Assembly: GCA_911728455.2 (NCBI GenBank)
Contig: OU452224.1
Location: forward strand, 3,844,001 to 3,908,000
DNA: 64,000 nucleotides
Reading direction: 5' to 3'
Source of the DNA: Marthasterias glacialis
Lineage: Eukaryota > Echinodermata > Asteroidea > Forcipulatida > Asteriidae
Below are positions 1 through 11,971 of the stretch, in pieces. Made by a program: the position numbers and the translations under genes. A model generated the notes under the pieces. It worked only from the letters and a program-made list of their open reading frames with translations. It did not search any database and was not told the DNA's origin. How positions within the stretch are numbered: the stretch's first letter is position 1; each line of letters begins with the position of its first letter.

Positions 1-586
1 CCATGCAAATGTTTTCCCTGCCTGAAAATGGAGGTCGTCTTGCAAAACCTTTATGTAATTTTGGACCAACGGAGCAAAGGTCACCCGGTGATTGAACTTT
101 GGAGCGTGCGCAGACCATACACACGCCGTCTATTGCTTCATTTCACCCCCAAAATTTTTTGATTTTACTCGCATTTTGTGGCCATTCAGAGGTGATTTTT
201 GTGTAATCCTTTTGTCCTTTTGTCCTAAGAAGGGTATTACGAGGCATCGAGAGGCTTCTACCATTGTTAATTCATTGTATTTTGGCTGAATGGAGGTAGG
301 TCAGAGTGGGTCAGCAATCGAGCCATGGTTCCGCGTTTAGTGCCACTCCTATATCGCAGTTAATGGCCTATGTTTTGCAATTCAAGCTGCGTGAATTTGA
401 TGTTTTCTCGGTCGAGCAACAAAACGGACGATCCAACAAAGAGAATCTGTCTGCCATTGGCATGTCAAGTCAGTTTTTTTTTGTGCCAGCGGTACCCTCA
501 AAAAACAAACATTTCCGGCAATTCCGCCAAAAGAACCGCTAGGGGGACGGGCCCCCAAAAAAAGAATCTCGGCAGCAACTGGTTAA
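1..586 (+). repeat. Dispersed TTAACCAGTT-ended repeat, copy 1 (cut by window)
   Basis: This is the truncated first copy of a repeat of about 0.62-0.64 kb that also occurs complete at 9,793-10,430 and inverted at 52,581-53,195. It ends in CAACTGGTTAA, the inverse of the start of the complete copy. Frames of about 65-80 codons inside it recur in the other copies as short, differently terminated shadows, so I do not call a gene. Confidence 0.7.
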
Positions 587-749
587 AACCATTCAGTGTT
601 TCAAAATGAGGTGTGAATGGATAACAACAACTATACTTCATAATTATAAATAATCAAGTTTTTATTCAAGTTGTACTTGTTGGGCATGATGATGGTTAAC
701 ATCTTGAAACTGTTGTTGCACTCTTGAGGTGCAATTCAGAAAATAAAGG

Positions 750-1098
750 ACCATAAAAAATTTCTGATCTGAAGAATCATACTTCATGATAGAAGAAAAT
801 GGAATATTGTTATAGACCCCTTGAAAATTACATCCAAATAATAATGCGAGGATAGATTGTCTTTAAATGAATGAATCCTTTGCTCATGTTTTTGACAAGA
901 TAAATTCCACGGTCTAAGGGTAGTTTTGCCAATAATTACAATTTTATTCATCACACTTTTTTTTCCTTTGGTTGCAGAGGGTGTGTGTGTGTGTGTGTGT
1001 GGGGGGGGGGGTGTCTATCCATGCATGCATTTTGGTTCTTGTTTGAAGAAAAACAAGCCATAAGAATTCCGACAGGGGGACAGGACAACCCCCCCCCC

Positions 1099-1132
<34 letters not shown>

Positions 1133-1135
1133 AGA
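750..1135. repeat. Left-arm-only segment with GT, G and A runs
   Basis: About 250 bp (750-1,010) is absent from the right arm, where the flanks meet near 52,400. The segment ends in a GT microsatellite of about ten units, a run of ten G, and then, after a shared stretch, a poly-C and long poly-A tract (1,089-1,130). The right-arm counterpart of the last tract is much shorter (52,285-52,310). The text after the A tract resembles the 3' end of the TTAACCAGTT repeat, so this may be a degenerate relative. No gene is seen from 590 to 2,200. Confidence 0.5.
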
Positions 1136-2214
1136 AGAAAGAATCCCGGCAATAACTGGCTTAAAACTCTATGTCCTAACTGGTATACACAATTAATACA
1201 GGGTCTTTGATAATGAAAAGTTACAGTTGAAGAAAGGAGAGGAAAATCAAGATCGTCAAGAAAGGGTTTGAAATCCAATCCTTGTCAATTCAAGCGGATT
1301 ATCAAACTGGGTTATTTTGAGGTGAAAGGCATGGAGGAAAATAAGCGTTTGAAAATAATGTATGAGTTACATGGTTATTAAGGTTATCTTGAAACTAAAT
1401 GTCAATTAGAAAGTCAGGCCCAGAGTGTGCTTGTTTCTTTAACTGTATTTTTTTATATGTGTTCTGAATGTTTTGATGTAAATTAACTATTTTATCCATC
1501 CGTATTTGGCACTTGCGTTGTTGGATGATGTTTGAAATAAGTAAATAAATAAATGCACTACGTTTTCTTCGATTGCAGTTTTTTTTACTTTTTGCTCTCT
1601 GTCATAAGAAGGAAATGAACATCAGGATGGATTGAATGAATTTAACTCGTTTTATGAAGAATTTTTTTTCACGAAAGTAGAGTATGGAGTTACTTAATTA
1701 GAAGTTATGTAATTTTCATAGGAAAACACACATATTTGAAAGACATTACCTTGTCAAATAACATTATTCAGTCTATACCTGTGAATCCTGATGAGAACAT
1801 CAAAGGGTCCTTGTTATTTAAAATGTTCATTTAAAGGGAATGTACATCTGAATTGGGGTTTAAAAACCCTTAAGTGATGTTATCAGTGGGAAATTTCAAA
1901 TTGTAAAAGTGGAGTCCTTTTAAAATTTTAAAATAAGGTCTTCATTTGGTAGACTTTAAATACTGATGTCTTTATTTTGTACTTTCCCCTTGAAATGAAA
2001 TTTTAAAACATTTAACACTACTTTTCAAATATTACAATTATTAAAGAGATTAAAGGTATTGTACATCTTTATATAAACTTCAGGAGCTATCCTAGTCATA
2101 TGCAACAATTGATATTACAAAATTTCATTGGAATGGATGGATGGGTGGAATGAATTGCTGTCATGGATGTGGCGTTGAGCATTCCGTTGTCACCATTTCA
2201 CCATATTGACAACA

Positions 2215-2840
2215 GTTCTGGTAAAACATTTGTAAAAATCTTGACACCATCAGTTCTGTTGAAATGTGATTCCATTCCATGATATAATCACACCACAGAC
2301 TCATTTTGAAGGGTCTGCTGTCGTCATAGATCTGTTGATGCTATTCACCATCATTTCCTTCCTTGACATCAAATTGCAGTCACACTTTCTTAGAGGTCTC
2401 CGGTGGTTACTGACAACAGTTCTGTTGATGTTGGATGTAATTCTATTCCTTGAATAGAATATAATCGCAATCTTAAATTTTGAAGAATGGCAAAAGTTTG
2501 TAAATATCTTGATGTCATCAATCCGCTATTAACAATGGATACATACATCCTCCATTGGTTGGTTAAAACATTTTATAGTGACAGCTCCTTGAATGGAATC
2601 TACTCTCAGTCTTAGAGTTGAATGATCTCCTGTGGTTAATGATAAGTTCTGTTGATGTTGAACATGATTCCATTGCTTGAATAGAATTTACTTGCAGTTT
2701 CACATTCATACAGGTCTCTGGTGGTTATTGACAACAGTTCTGTTGATATTGTTGATGTGATCCCATTCCATTCAATCATCCAACTGCAGTCTGATATTCC
2801 TAAAGGTCTCTTCTGGTTATACTCCGTAAGTCTGTGCATT
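2215..2840. repeat. Degenerate tandem repeat around GTTCTGTTGATGTTG
   Basis: The words GACAACAGTTCTGTTGATGTTG, 'attccattcc' and 'ggtctc.ggtggttattgac' recur several times with irregular spacing. The mirror lies at 50,480-51,110. A 63-codon frame (2,266-2,457) is kept in the other arm, but it is composed of this repeat, so I read it as repeat sequence and not a gene. Confidence 0.5.
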
Positions 2841-3048
2841 GAGGTCAGGGCTGAACTGACAAACAGGCTGTAAGGATCTTGATGTCATCAATCTGCTGTT
2901 AGCAATGTACATCCAATTGTTTAAGTGTTTTTCATTGCAACTCCTGCACAGGTATGACCTCAATACTGTAACACGGTTGGCATGTCTTTTCTGGGTTTGA
3001 CAATCTTATTTTATTGAAGGCAATGTTGGCTACCTCACTTAAAGTTGA

Positions 3049-3405
3049 CACAGATGGCAGTTTGTCTTTGTTCTAGTTCTTTATGTCTCTGCATTTGGAA
3101 AACACTATGGCATCTCCTTATTCAAAGTAGCCAGAATTGTTCACTGCTCAGTTGTAAGGTACTGCGAACGACCCTTAACCCCGGGTAGGGCCCAACCAGG
3201 TACAACCACTGAGGGAAAGTGGACCTGTAACATCGCGTGGGCAGGTTTGTCAGATCCTGAAGTAGCTCCTGCTACCCGCTACCCTTACAAAGTCCCTAAA
3301 GTAGCATGTGACCAGGATAGCACTAAAAAGTATTTAAGGATCTACTGCAGGTTAACTACTACAGTCCGACAAAAAAAAATCATCATCTTGTCAAAATCAA
3401 CTTAA
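3049..3405 (+). other. Unrecognised ATG-less open frame, conserved core in both arms
   Basis: I do not recognise this. From just after a TGA at 3,046 the frame stays open for 118 codons to a TAA at 3,403, with no in-frame ATG seen. The GC-richer middle (3,172-3,330) reads through proline- and threonine-rich sequence, then W-T-C-N-I-A-W-A-G-L, then a segment with S-D-P-E-V-A-P and R-Y-P-Y-K-V-P-K. That core differs at only about four bases in the other arm (49,960-50,115), where an upstream codon of the frame is TGA. It could be an internal exon of an unknown gene, a transposon remnant, or chance. No convincing splice sites were fixed. Confidence 0.25.
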
Positions 3406-3847
3406 CATGCGTCATCTTATTTCTTTTTCTAGAATTATATAAATACTCTTAACTAGGTGCTTACATTGTAAGTAACCTTTCATTTTTCTGTCTCTTACAG
3501 TCTAACCAGGACATGTAGAATGTTAACCACACAGAATGTAAGAATATCCATTTCCAAAACCTAAGGGACTAAAGACAGAACATTTTGCATTTAGAAAGTA
3601 ATTATAAGGAAACATTTCTGTCTGAACTATTTGTACTTGGAGACTATAATAGGACACAGTGTCATATCCTCAAATGAAAATTCAGAAACCAGTTTGTGTA
3701 AGACTGGACTTGTCTTGGCTTTGGAAATGAACTTGTAAATTAGGCCTACATTTATTAACAACTGCAAGAAAATCTCATGGCATGTGCAGTAGTGAAAAAT
3801 TAAATTTGATAACTTAGTTATGTATTCCATGTTGGACAGTAAGAAAA

Positions 3848-4022
3848 ACAAACAGGTGTACTGTTTATTGTGTCATTCCTCTTTAATGAAAAAGCCCTCT
3901 GTAACAAACAAGCTACTTTTTTTTCTCGTGACCATCACCACAAGAATACAAACAGGTGTACTGTTTATTTTGTCTTTCCTCTTTAATGAAATAGCCCTCT
4001 GTAACAAACAAGCTACTTTTTA
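3848..4022 (+). repeat. Two-copy 100-bp tandem duplication
   Basis: The text beginning AAACAGGTGTACTGTTTAT recurs exactly 100 bases later (AACAGGTGTA at 3,851 and 3,951). Each copy ends with the same 'ccctctgtaacaaacaagctac' text. The junction contains one 'gaccatcaccacaagaat' word, the hallmark of the larger array just downstream, so both may share an origin. Confidence 0.7.
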
Positions 4023-4199
4023 AGGGTGTACAGACATGCCTCAATTTAAAAAGATATCTTCATCCGTGCCTCTGGATAGAGAGAATAGATGATAAATATT
4101 GATCAATGTTACTGTGCCCAGGTGTCTTAGACACAGGCAACTTATAGCAGTCAGGATCTGATAAGAATCCAAGCCCAGTATGGCTGAACACTGTTAATA

Positions 4200-4960
4200 A
4201 TGATCTCCTTTTTCATGTTGACTATCTGCAGTCAGGATTCGAACCCATTTATCTGATGACCATCATCACAAGATTCCAAGTCCAGTTACTGACTGCTTAT
4301 AATAGCTATCTCCTTTTTTACAATGACCATTGGCGGTCAGGATTCAGACACACTATTCTCATGACCATCACCACAAGAATTTATGTCCAGTTACTGACTA
4401 CCTGCAATTTTTCCTTTTTGCTGTTGACTAATCGCAGTCAGAATTCAGACCCATTATTCTCATGACCATCACCACAAGAATCCAAGTCCAGTGACTGACC
4501 ACTCTATATATCTTATCTTAGTTCTGTATGAGGCTGACAATTGACTACCTCCAATATTTGCTTGATGGTGTTGACTACTTGTAGACAGAAGTCAGTCCCA
4601 CTATTCTCGTGACCATCACCACAAGAATACAAATCTAGTTACTGACTACCTCCAACATTTCCTTTTTGTTACTGACTACCCTAAGTCAGAAGACAGACCC
4701 ACTATTCTCATGACCATCATCACAAGAATCCAAGTCCAGAGACTGACCACTCCTTATATCTTATCTTAGTTCTGTATGAGGCTGACAATTTTCACTTAGA
4801 AGTCAGGCCAATTATTCTCATGACCATCATTACACCACATACACCTAATAGGCCTATCTCTTTAATAATATTGACTATTTTGAAGTCAACATTTGGACCC
4901 GTTATTCCGATGACCATCGTCACAAGAATCCAAGTCCAGTTTATATAATGCCAACCATGA
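4200..4960 (+). repeat. Minisatellite-like array, unit about 101 bp
   Basis: The word 'gaccatcaccacaagaat' recurs at about 4,258, 4,363, 4,464, 4,611, 4,712 and 4,822, with one longer step. It is followed by 'ccaagtccag..actgac' and 'gttgacta..gcagtcag'. A solitary diverged unit lies at 7,035-7,075. The array is mirrored at 48,440-49,165 in the right arm. No coding potential is claimed. Confidence 0.75.
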
Positions 4961-5080
4961 GTTTTGTACATTGATAACTTGCACAGTTAATAGTTGACGA
5001 TAGTTGAGGAGAGCTCATTTCCTTATTTAATAATTTATGTTTACTGCCACAGGTCAATGACATAAAAAACTCTTCCATCC

Positions 5081-5331
5081 GTTTCAGACTGGCGCTCCAG
5101 AGTTGTGCCGAACCAAATTATTGAATTAAGTATATGAAACGTTTGGCGTCTGAAACAGTTTAAAGTGGTGAGACACACTAGAATTTGAAAGATTGTTGCA
5201 GTCCGTCAGAACGACTCTGGAGCGTCTTGGGTTCAGCAAGTTTATGTTAACTAAGTTCCCCTGCGTGAAACCGAAATCTAGAGTCACTCCTAATCTATTT
5301 GGTTCGGCGCAAATCTTCAGTGCCAGTCTGA
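5081..5331. mobile_element. Short inverted-repeat element (MITE-like), shared by both arms
   Basis: The ends are imperfect inverted repeats of about 35 bp, TTTCAGACTGGCGCT...GCCGAACCAAAT at the left and ATTTGGTTCGGCGC...GCCAGTCTGAA at the right. The right arm holds the partner at about 48,065-48,310, so insertion predates divergence of the arms. The 91- and 60-codon frames across it are shadows. I see no target duplication. Confidence 0.55.
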
Positions 5332-6029
5332 ACTGGGTGTAAAGTAGCTTTTGTTGTCTTGCATGTAGATGTAAAACATATCCACAAGTAATTTGATTCA
5401 CAACAAGTTATGGTATCTCTGAGTCTTGCAAAAATCAGTTCAAACAAAAATGTTTTGAACACTGTGTTAAATTTCACTTAAACTACTCAAATCAAAAGAT
5501 TTGATAATATGTTAAATCTGCATCTACTTTACATTTTGTTTTCTACCATACTGAAAATGCCATGAGATAAGTCCTCAGCAGAAAAAAATACACTTTTTCA
5601 TAAAATATCATACTATGAATGACAACTACTTAAAACATGGATTTGGCAATCATAGAAAAAGTTTGCCATTCTGCTAAATCTTTTAGAATTATTCACTTGA
5701 TGGCAATGATGAGATGTATACATGTCAACATGTCTGTGACCTTTCCGTCAATAAACAAGCACTGAAAGGAGCATATTGGTGTTTTCGTTTATTTAAAATC
5801 TAGAAGATTTGAGATTACTGAAAGTGTAGGTTTCAGGAAAGTCTGCCATTCTGCTAATTTGAAAATTACGCTAACATTGAAAATGACCCCAACTCCAACT
5901 GTTTAAATCATTCACTTGATTGCAACCATGAGATGTATACATGTCAATGTGTTTGTGACTGTTCAGCTACTTTTCATTTAGATAATGTACAATGTCACCA
6001 CATAATCATATTTGTGCTTTAATGTCATA

Positions 6030-6382
6030 CACGCTAAATACTGGAGTGTTGAATCCAACACTTACATGTGTGCGGTAAATGACTACACTTTGAAAATGTT
6101 GAATCCAACATTGTAAATGTTAAATCCAGCATTTTAAAATATCACATCCAACGCCAAAGAGTTGAATCCAAACATGTAAGTGTTAATTCAACATTTTCAA
6201 ATTTGTTTTCATTGAAATTGTTGAATTGGTGCTTTAAATGTTGAATTAACAATTTAAAGGCAAGATTAAAAGTTTAACATGCTGGATTTAACATTTTAAA
6301 ATGTTGGATTCAACACTTTTAAAGTGTAGTCACTGACCGCACACATGTAAGTGATGGATTCAACTCTACAGTTTTAAGCGTG
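6030..6382. mobile_element. 353-bp MITE inserted at TA, left arm only
   Basis: The element has inverted repeats of more than 80 bp beginning CACGCTAAATACTG at the left and, read inward from the right, CACGCTTAAAACTG. Both then run through TTGAATCCA..CACTTACATG and TGTGCGGT. It is flanked by TA on each side (6,028-6,029 and 6,383-6,384). The right arm reads 'gtcatagttt' at the same point (about 47,350), which is the clean empty site. A TA target fits a Tc1/mariner-type mobiliser; that assignment is inference. It contains no gene. Confidence 0.85.
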
Positions 6383-7401
6383 TAGTTTGTTACAAAATCC
6401 TACCAAAAAATGAGGTTTCATTTCCAGGGGATGCAACACAAACAAATGTAACAATGTAACTCTCACTTGAGCTAGTCAGTTAGATTACTTATTGAATGAA
6501 TCATATAATAATTATTAGCAATTAAGCTTCTAAAGAACTGAGACTGTTTCACTTTAGTCCAGTATTAAAGTCATTATATTTGTTTATGTGTTGACATTCA
6601 AGAAGTCTTTTATTCAAATGTGAATTTAAGGTTTACGTATTCATTTTAAGTGACAGAAAATCTTATGAACAGTTTTCCAAATGTCAGGGATGAGAGTGAG
6701 TGCTGACAAAAGGGTCTGAAACTAGATTCCAAACTTCAGGAGGTACATGTATGTTGATATGATGGCATTTCAATTTTAAGTTAACTCCATGAGATACTGA
6801 TTTCAAGGAACAGTATCACGAGCACTAGAGAAGTAAGTCAATGTGAATGGTTTCTTTGTCTGACAAAAACCTGCAATTTTTCCCAACAGCCAAACATCAA
6901 CAATTTCTGAATTCAGAAAAATGTGTGAAATTTCTCATCCCTGCATTGTAGGAAAAGCGCATGAAATTGTTTACTTATACAATTGCTTTTGCTTGACTAT
7001 TTCAAATTGCAGTTAGGATTTGGATCCATTATTCTGATGACCATCGTCACAAGAACCTAAATCCAGTAACTGCCATCTGCTGAGATTATTTCCTCTATAA
7101 AGGAAAATGTAACAAACTGATTTCTGAGAAATGGTACATCTTATAAATGTTAAGAGTGTCATAAGGTATATCAAAAACAGTTGTAGGTGTTTTCGTAGCA
7201 GCAACCACCCAAGCCAACCTTTCCCCTATGAATTACAACATGTCCCATTACTTGCAATGGATATGAAACCAGATTAATCACTGGTTATACTAATATCCTT
7301 CCATTAGTTTTGTTCAAGGATAAATAAATTTGTGTCAGTGATTCCGACAAAATAATAAAAAGATGCCCTTCTGGTTCGGAGCTTTTCTTTCAGTAATGAC
7401 C

Positions 7402-7731
7402 TTACAGCCCCAGCTCAACATTGGTAAAGTGTCTGTAAATGCTTCCATTCTTTGCACAAATCAAGATATTTGTAATATCAGCAACCTGTGAAAATGTCAG
7501 CTCATTTTGTTGTTTCATTTGCGAAAAAATGCATTCTCAAAGGCAGAGTTTTCATCTCACTGAGACGAATTTTGGATCTTATTTCATTTTTTATTTGAAA
7601 ACGATAACACTTCAGGCAAAAATATTTCAGGGAACGTTTTCTGCCATCATTATCTTTATACCATGTAAGATATATGTAAATCTCTGAACATTCATGTTTG
7701 TCTTTTTACCAATGCTGAGCTGGGGCTTTAA
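7402..7731. mobile_element. 330-bp MITE, TTACAGCCCC...GGGGCTTTAA
   Basis: Terminal inverted repeats read TTACAGCCCCAGCTCAACAT at the left and 'atgctgagctggggctttaa' at the right. The right arm lacks the element (between about 46,160 and 46,135), though the exact target duplication is unclear because the flanks have diverged. A related copy lies at 27,643-27,994 and a partial one at 28,058-28,252. The 82-codon frame inside it is a shadow. Confidence 0.75.
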
Positions 7732-8699
7732 GCCATGTGAATTATCCATAAAACTTACATTATATCAAAGAGATGGTTAATCACTGGATTGTATTTATTC
7801 CAATCCTCTTGTTAAAAAAACCCAAAAATTAACCAGCAAAAGAGGTCACAGAATTGAGAGTTTTAGACAATTGTTTTGGTTCTTTTTAAATGTACCCTTG
7901 TGTACAAACTACTTCATGCAAAACTCTCTTTCCTTCCCAGGATAGAGCAGTATAAACCAGATTAAAACAAATCAAATTTATTCACACAGACTTCGGTTTG
8001 GTTATCTGTGTACATTTAGTTCACGACCAACATTTCGCTTTCTTTTAGATGATCATTAAAACATCACCAAGTCTTTGACATAACTCCTTAAAAATTTAGA
8101 GAACTAATCAGAACAGGAACCGAGTTAGACTGAATAATCATTTGAATCAACAAGAACAATTTATCACCATGAAAGTGTAGCAATGAAAAAGATATTTCTT
8201 TAGTATTCAGTTAGTTACTGCCTGGCAAAAAACAGAAGTAACTCTTGATGCAAAGTTGTAATGCTTTAGAGTTATCTGAACAATTCCTTGTCCATAGTCT
8301 TAGCATGACAGAAACCAAAAGTAAATGCTAAATGCTACCCACCCAAAAATGTTTGAAGATAAGAATTCACACATTGTCACCAGATTATAGTTTTTGTTAC
8401 AAGTGTACATTTAGTGTACTCTACACTGATCTAGAGAGAAACCCAAGATATACAGTGCCCCAAACTAATTATTACACCAATTGGTGCTTTAAAAAACTTT
8501 TTTTTCAACTGGATGAGGTTTCTTTTCTTTTGTGTTGTAGTTACATTTTGTGATAAGATTTGTTTTATTAGATGATAAAAGGCTCAGCAAGGTTGATTAT
8601 GACTTGTGCATGATTGGGTTGAAATGTCAGAGCTATGAAGTCCTCATACAATTTGTATGAGGGTTATACTATGTCAACTAAGAAAGACAAAAGTTAAGA

Positions 8700-9720
8700 T
8701 GGGTAGAGAAAAGTTGTCTTTTGGACTATGAATCAGACTTGGATGGGTATATAGGAGTACAGACAGTGGTGAAGGTTGAATGCACAGAGTGGTGCCTTTA
8801 CATTCTAACAGATTAGGAAAGAAATATCAAAATACTGGATTTGATGGGGATGAAGAGTTGTGCCTCAATATCCTAACAGAAGGAAGGACAAGCACTGTGA
8901 ATACTATGATCACATCTATAGTCAACAGACTGAGAGTTGGAACTGACCTGCAGAAATTAGGTACTACTGAGGGTGTGTGTATACCAGTGGACATTGCTTT
9001 CTGCAGCCCTCCTCCCCCTCTAATTGTATAAAAAGATTTGATGGTGGAACTTACTTAGGAGGATTTTGGCGCCAGTTTTCGTTAAAGGAACACAATGCCT
9101 AGGCATGATTTTATTGTATTTAAATGAAAGACACAAGCTCTGTTTGTGTGCATCATTTCAAATAAATGGGAATCAAATGTTTTACTTGAGAGGGGCTGTG
9201 TCGTCTTGATTATAGCCTGTGGCTGTGTATGGAAAGATGAACTTTCAACCAGATACTGCACACGCACACTTGCAGTCAAATTACAAAGAGTGGTGTCTTT
9301 GTCAAACTGTGATGTGATGCCATATACTTGGGTATATAGGAGTACAGACAGTGGTGAAGGTTGAATGCACAGAGTGGTGCCTAAACATTCTAACAGATTA
9401 GGAAAGAAGTATCGTAATACTGGATTTGATGGGGATGAAGAGTTGTGCCTCAGTATCCTAACAGAAGGAAGGACAAGCACTGTGACTACCACAATAACGT
9501 CTTTGGTTAACAGACTGCAAATTGCAACTGACCTGCAGAATTTAGGTATTACTGAGGGTGTGTGTATACCAGTGGACATTGCTTTCTGCAACCCCCCCTC
9601 CCCCACTCATTGTATAACAAGATTTGATGGTGGAGCTTACTTTTTGTTATATGAACACATTGATTTTATTGTAATTAAATGAGAGACACGTGCTCTGTTT
9701 GTGTGCATCATTTTTTAAAA
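8700..9720 (+). repeat. Tandem duplication, period 585 bp, of an unrecognised open segment
   Basis: The block at 8,745-9,050 recurs at 9,330-9,640, each followed by a related tail ending 'gtttgtgtgcatcatt'. Plus-strand frames start at 8,780 (83 codons) and 9,365 (105 codons). They share a segment with R-L-G-K-K-Y, T-G-F-D-G-D-E-E-L-C-L and G-V-C-I-P-V-D-I-A-F-C. The right arm has one copy (44,862-45,120 inverted) in which the fifth to eighth codons include a TAA. The antisense strand is also open in all three copies (longest 9,082-9,606), so the coding strand, if any, is uncertain. Between copies 1 and 2, I count about five silent and eleven replacement changes, which argues against strong protein constraint. 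Confidence 0.45.
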
Positions 9721-9792
9721 ATGGGAATCAAATGCCATTTACTGTTATAATCATAATGACACAACCCCTTCACACTGACTTTGATAAAACGC

Positions 9793-10430
9793 TTAACCAG
9801 TTGAAACTGGTTGACGTCAATACATGCAAATGTTTTCCCTGCCTGGAAACGGAGGGTCATCTTGTGACGCCATGTTGTAATTTCGGACCAAAGATTGCTA
9901 CGGAGCGAGCGCAGACCATGCACATGCCATGTAACGCTTTGATTCACCCACACAAGGACAAAAAAAGGTTGTGCATTTACTCGTACTTTGTGGCCACTGA
10001 GAGACAGTTTTTGTGTAATCCCCGATTATAGACCTTTGTCCTTTTGTTCCAAGAAGGGGATTTTAAGGAATCAAGAGGATGCCTGAATTGTTCATTCATT
10101 GTATTTCGGCTGAATGGAGGTAACTCAGAGTGAGCCAGCAATCAAGCCATGGTTTCATGTTTCAAGTGCCACTCCTATTTTGCAATTTATGCTGTGTGAA
10201 TTTGACATTTTCTCGGTCGAGCAACAAAATTGACAATCCAACAAAGAGAATCTTTCTTCTCTTGGCATTATTAACAAGGCAGGGTTTCTTTGTGCGAGCG
10301 GTACCCTCAAAGGAAAAATAGTCCAGCAAAGTACCCTCAAAGGAAAAATAGTCCAGCATTTCCTACAAAAGAATCCTGCCAGCAAGACGGGACAATATTT
10401 TTTTTAAAAATCCTGTCGGCAACTGGTTAA
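9793..10430 (+). mobile_element. Complete TTAACCAGTT-ended repeat, copy 2
   Basis: It starts TTAACCAGTTGAAACTGG and ends GGCAACTGGTTAA, short inverted repeats with TTAA at both tips. The body matches 1-586 and 52,581-53,195. TTAA targets are typical of piggyBac and Kolobok groups, so this may be a non-autonomous relative; no transposase is present. A 30-bp duplication (GTACCCTCAAAGGAAAAATA plus 'gtccagca') sits at 10,300-10,358. Confidence 0.6.
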
Positions 10431-10433
10431 TAA

Positions 10434-11970
10434 ACTGAGTGAGCCACTGTGCCACTTATGCATATTGGCATTTCTAATACTTAGCAATGGATTCAATTCA
10501 AACAAGATCATTGTCTGGTACCTTTGGCCTTTTTGAGTTGGAATCAACACCTTTTGATCATGAACTGCTTCCTCAAATACAATAGACTGAAACAAGCCAA
10601 GTGTTTCAGAACATTCATTTTATATTTTTGGACTTGCATTTACAGTCTTAGTTAATGCTGCCTTAAAATTCCAAAAAATATATAATTGATGCTTCTTGTG
10701 TGAAGTAAAAGCACTAGGTGAAAGAGAGTGAGTGTCATCTCCTGTTAAACAAGACCTTACAACTGATTTAAACTTTACATGTCAATCTAGGTGAAAAGAA
10801 AAACAAAGTTGTTTTCTTTGGTTGATAAACTAATTGAGAGCACAAAATGCCATAATCCATCCTCAACTCTATCAGATAGTACCTTAACAAACTTGTTCAC
10901 TAAAGGTACTCAAAAACCCAAGTTATGCCTGCCTAATAACTAATGCAGGTCATACATCCATTTTAAATCGGTGGCTAAAATGTGATGGGCTATGGCATTC
11001 CTTTGGGGAAACCAGGAATGTGGTGGTCACATTTTAGTCATTTTTTTATTCTATGATGGCTTACACCGTTCCAATTGTTAAAATATTCATTCAAATAGCT
11101 TGCCTCAACTTGGATCAATGATTCTTGATATTTTTCGAGTACGGGTAAAATTGTTCTTAGTTGATGTAATAGCAGTCATGTTTTCAGATGCACTACTATT
11201 GGAAACACTTGAAGTTAGCGTTGAACTATCAACTTTTTTCCCAGGAGTGGATCAAAACTTTCCTCTGGAGTGAACTCACCAACATTTTTTACAATAAATA
11301 TTAGTCTACCATCTTTAAAAAGTCCTTGAAAAAAACTCACCCATACCCAGATAGTAGAAAACTGGCTGGAATGAACATGTTAATTGATAAAGTTGCACAA
11401 TCATATAAAGTACTACAAGAAATAATCAACTCACTCATAGAAGGAAATACATTTTCAGTTCATATTAGTACAACAAACTTAACAAACTGAATTGTTGTTT
11501 ATACTTTTTGATTTTTTCCCAGAAAAATAAACTGAACAACAGGAGCAAAAGGCCACACCTGTTGCACCAAAGGTTTAGAAAGAGTATTACAATTGTATTT
11601 TGATCTTCTGTTTTGTAAAAACCTAAAAGATAAAGCAATCATCTGTACTTAGTTTCAAGGGTGTTGGAGAACAATCTATAAGAAAAATACCTTTTTCTAC
11701 AATTTACAAGAATGTGAGATTTTTAGAGTTTTAACAGCAACTCATCACCGTATTTTATGAAAACACCCAAGAATAATGGTAGTTAGAATGATCTGAACTT
11801 GTATAAACATCACATGAATAAGGAATCATTAATATGAGAATTCTCTTGGTACAAAAACATTTTTCAAAAAGGGTTTATCTCACTTTTCAATTCTACTCTG
11901 GCAGTATTTTCACTGGTATTTCTCCACTGATTAGAACAAAGTACTAAACATGCATTGCTTTGTAAACTCA
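10434..11970. other. No gene recognised
   Basis: AT-rich DNA matching the right arm at 42,255-43,795 in inverse order. There is no open frame of note beyond a 63-codon minus frame. A possible 25-nt exon-like unit with the splice words ATTCCAG and GGGTATGG/GTGAGT (minus strand, about 11,343-11,368) is kept in both arms (right 42,878-42,902). Confidence 0.5.
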
Positions 11971-11971
11971 C

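Noticed and set aside
306..609. Frames of 78-79 codons, recurring at 52,558-52,863 and in part at 10,130
   Set aside because: They lie in a dispersed repeat with short inverted ends; the frames end differently in each copy.
2266..2457. 63-codon frame preserved in both arms (partner 50,879-51,070)
   Set aside because: It is made of a degenerate tandem repeat; preservation follows from the recent duplication of the arms.
9082..9606. Longest single frame in the window, 174 codons, minus strand
   Set aside because: It is antisense to the 585-bp-period unit and crosses both repeat copies; there is no domain, and both strands are open in all copies.
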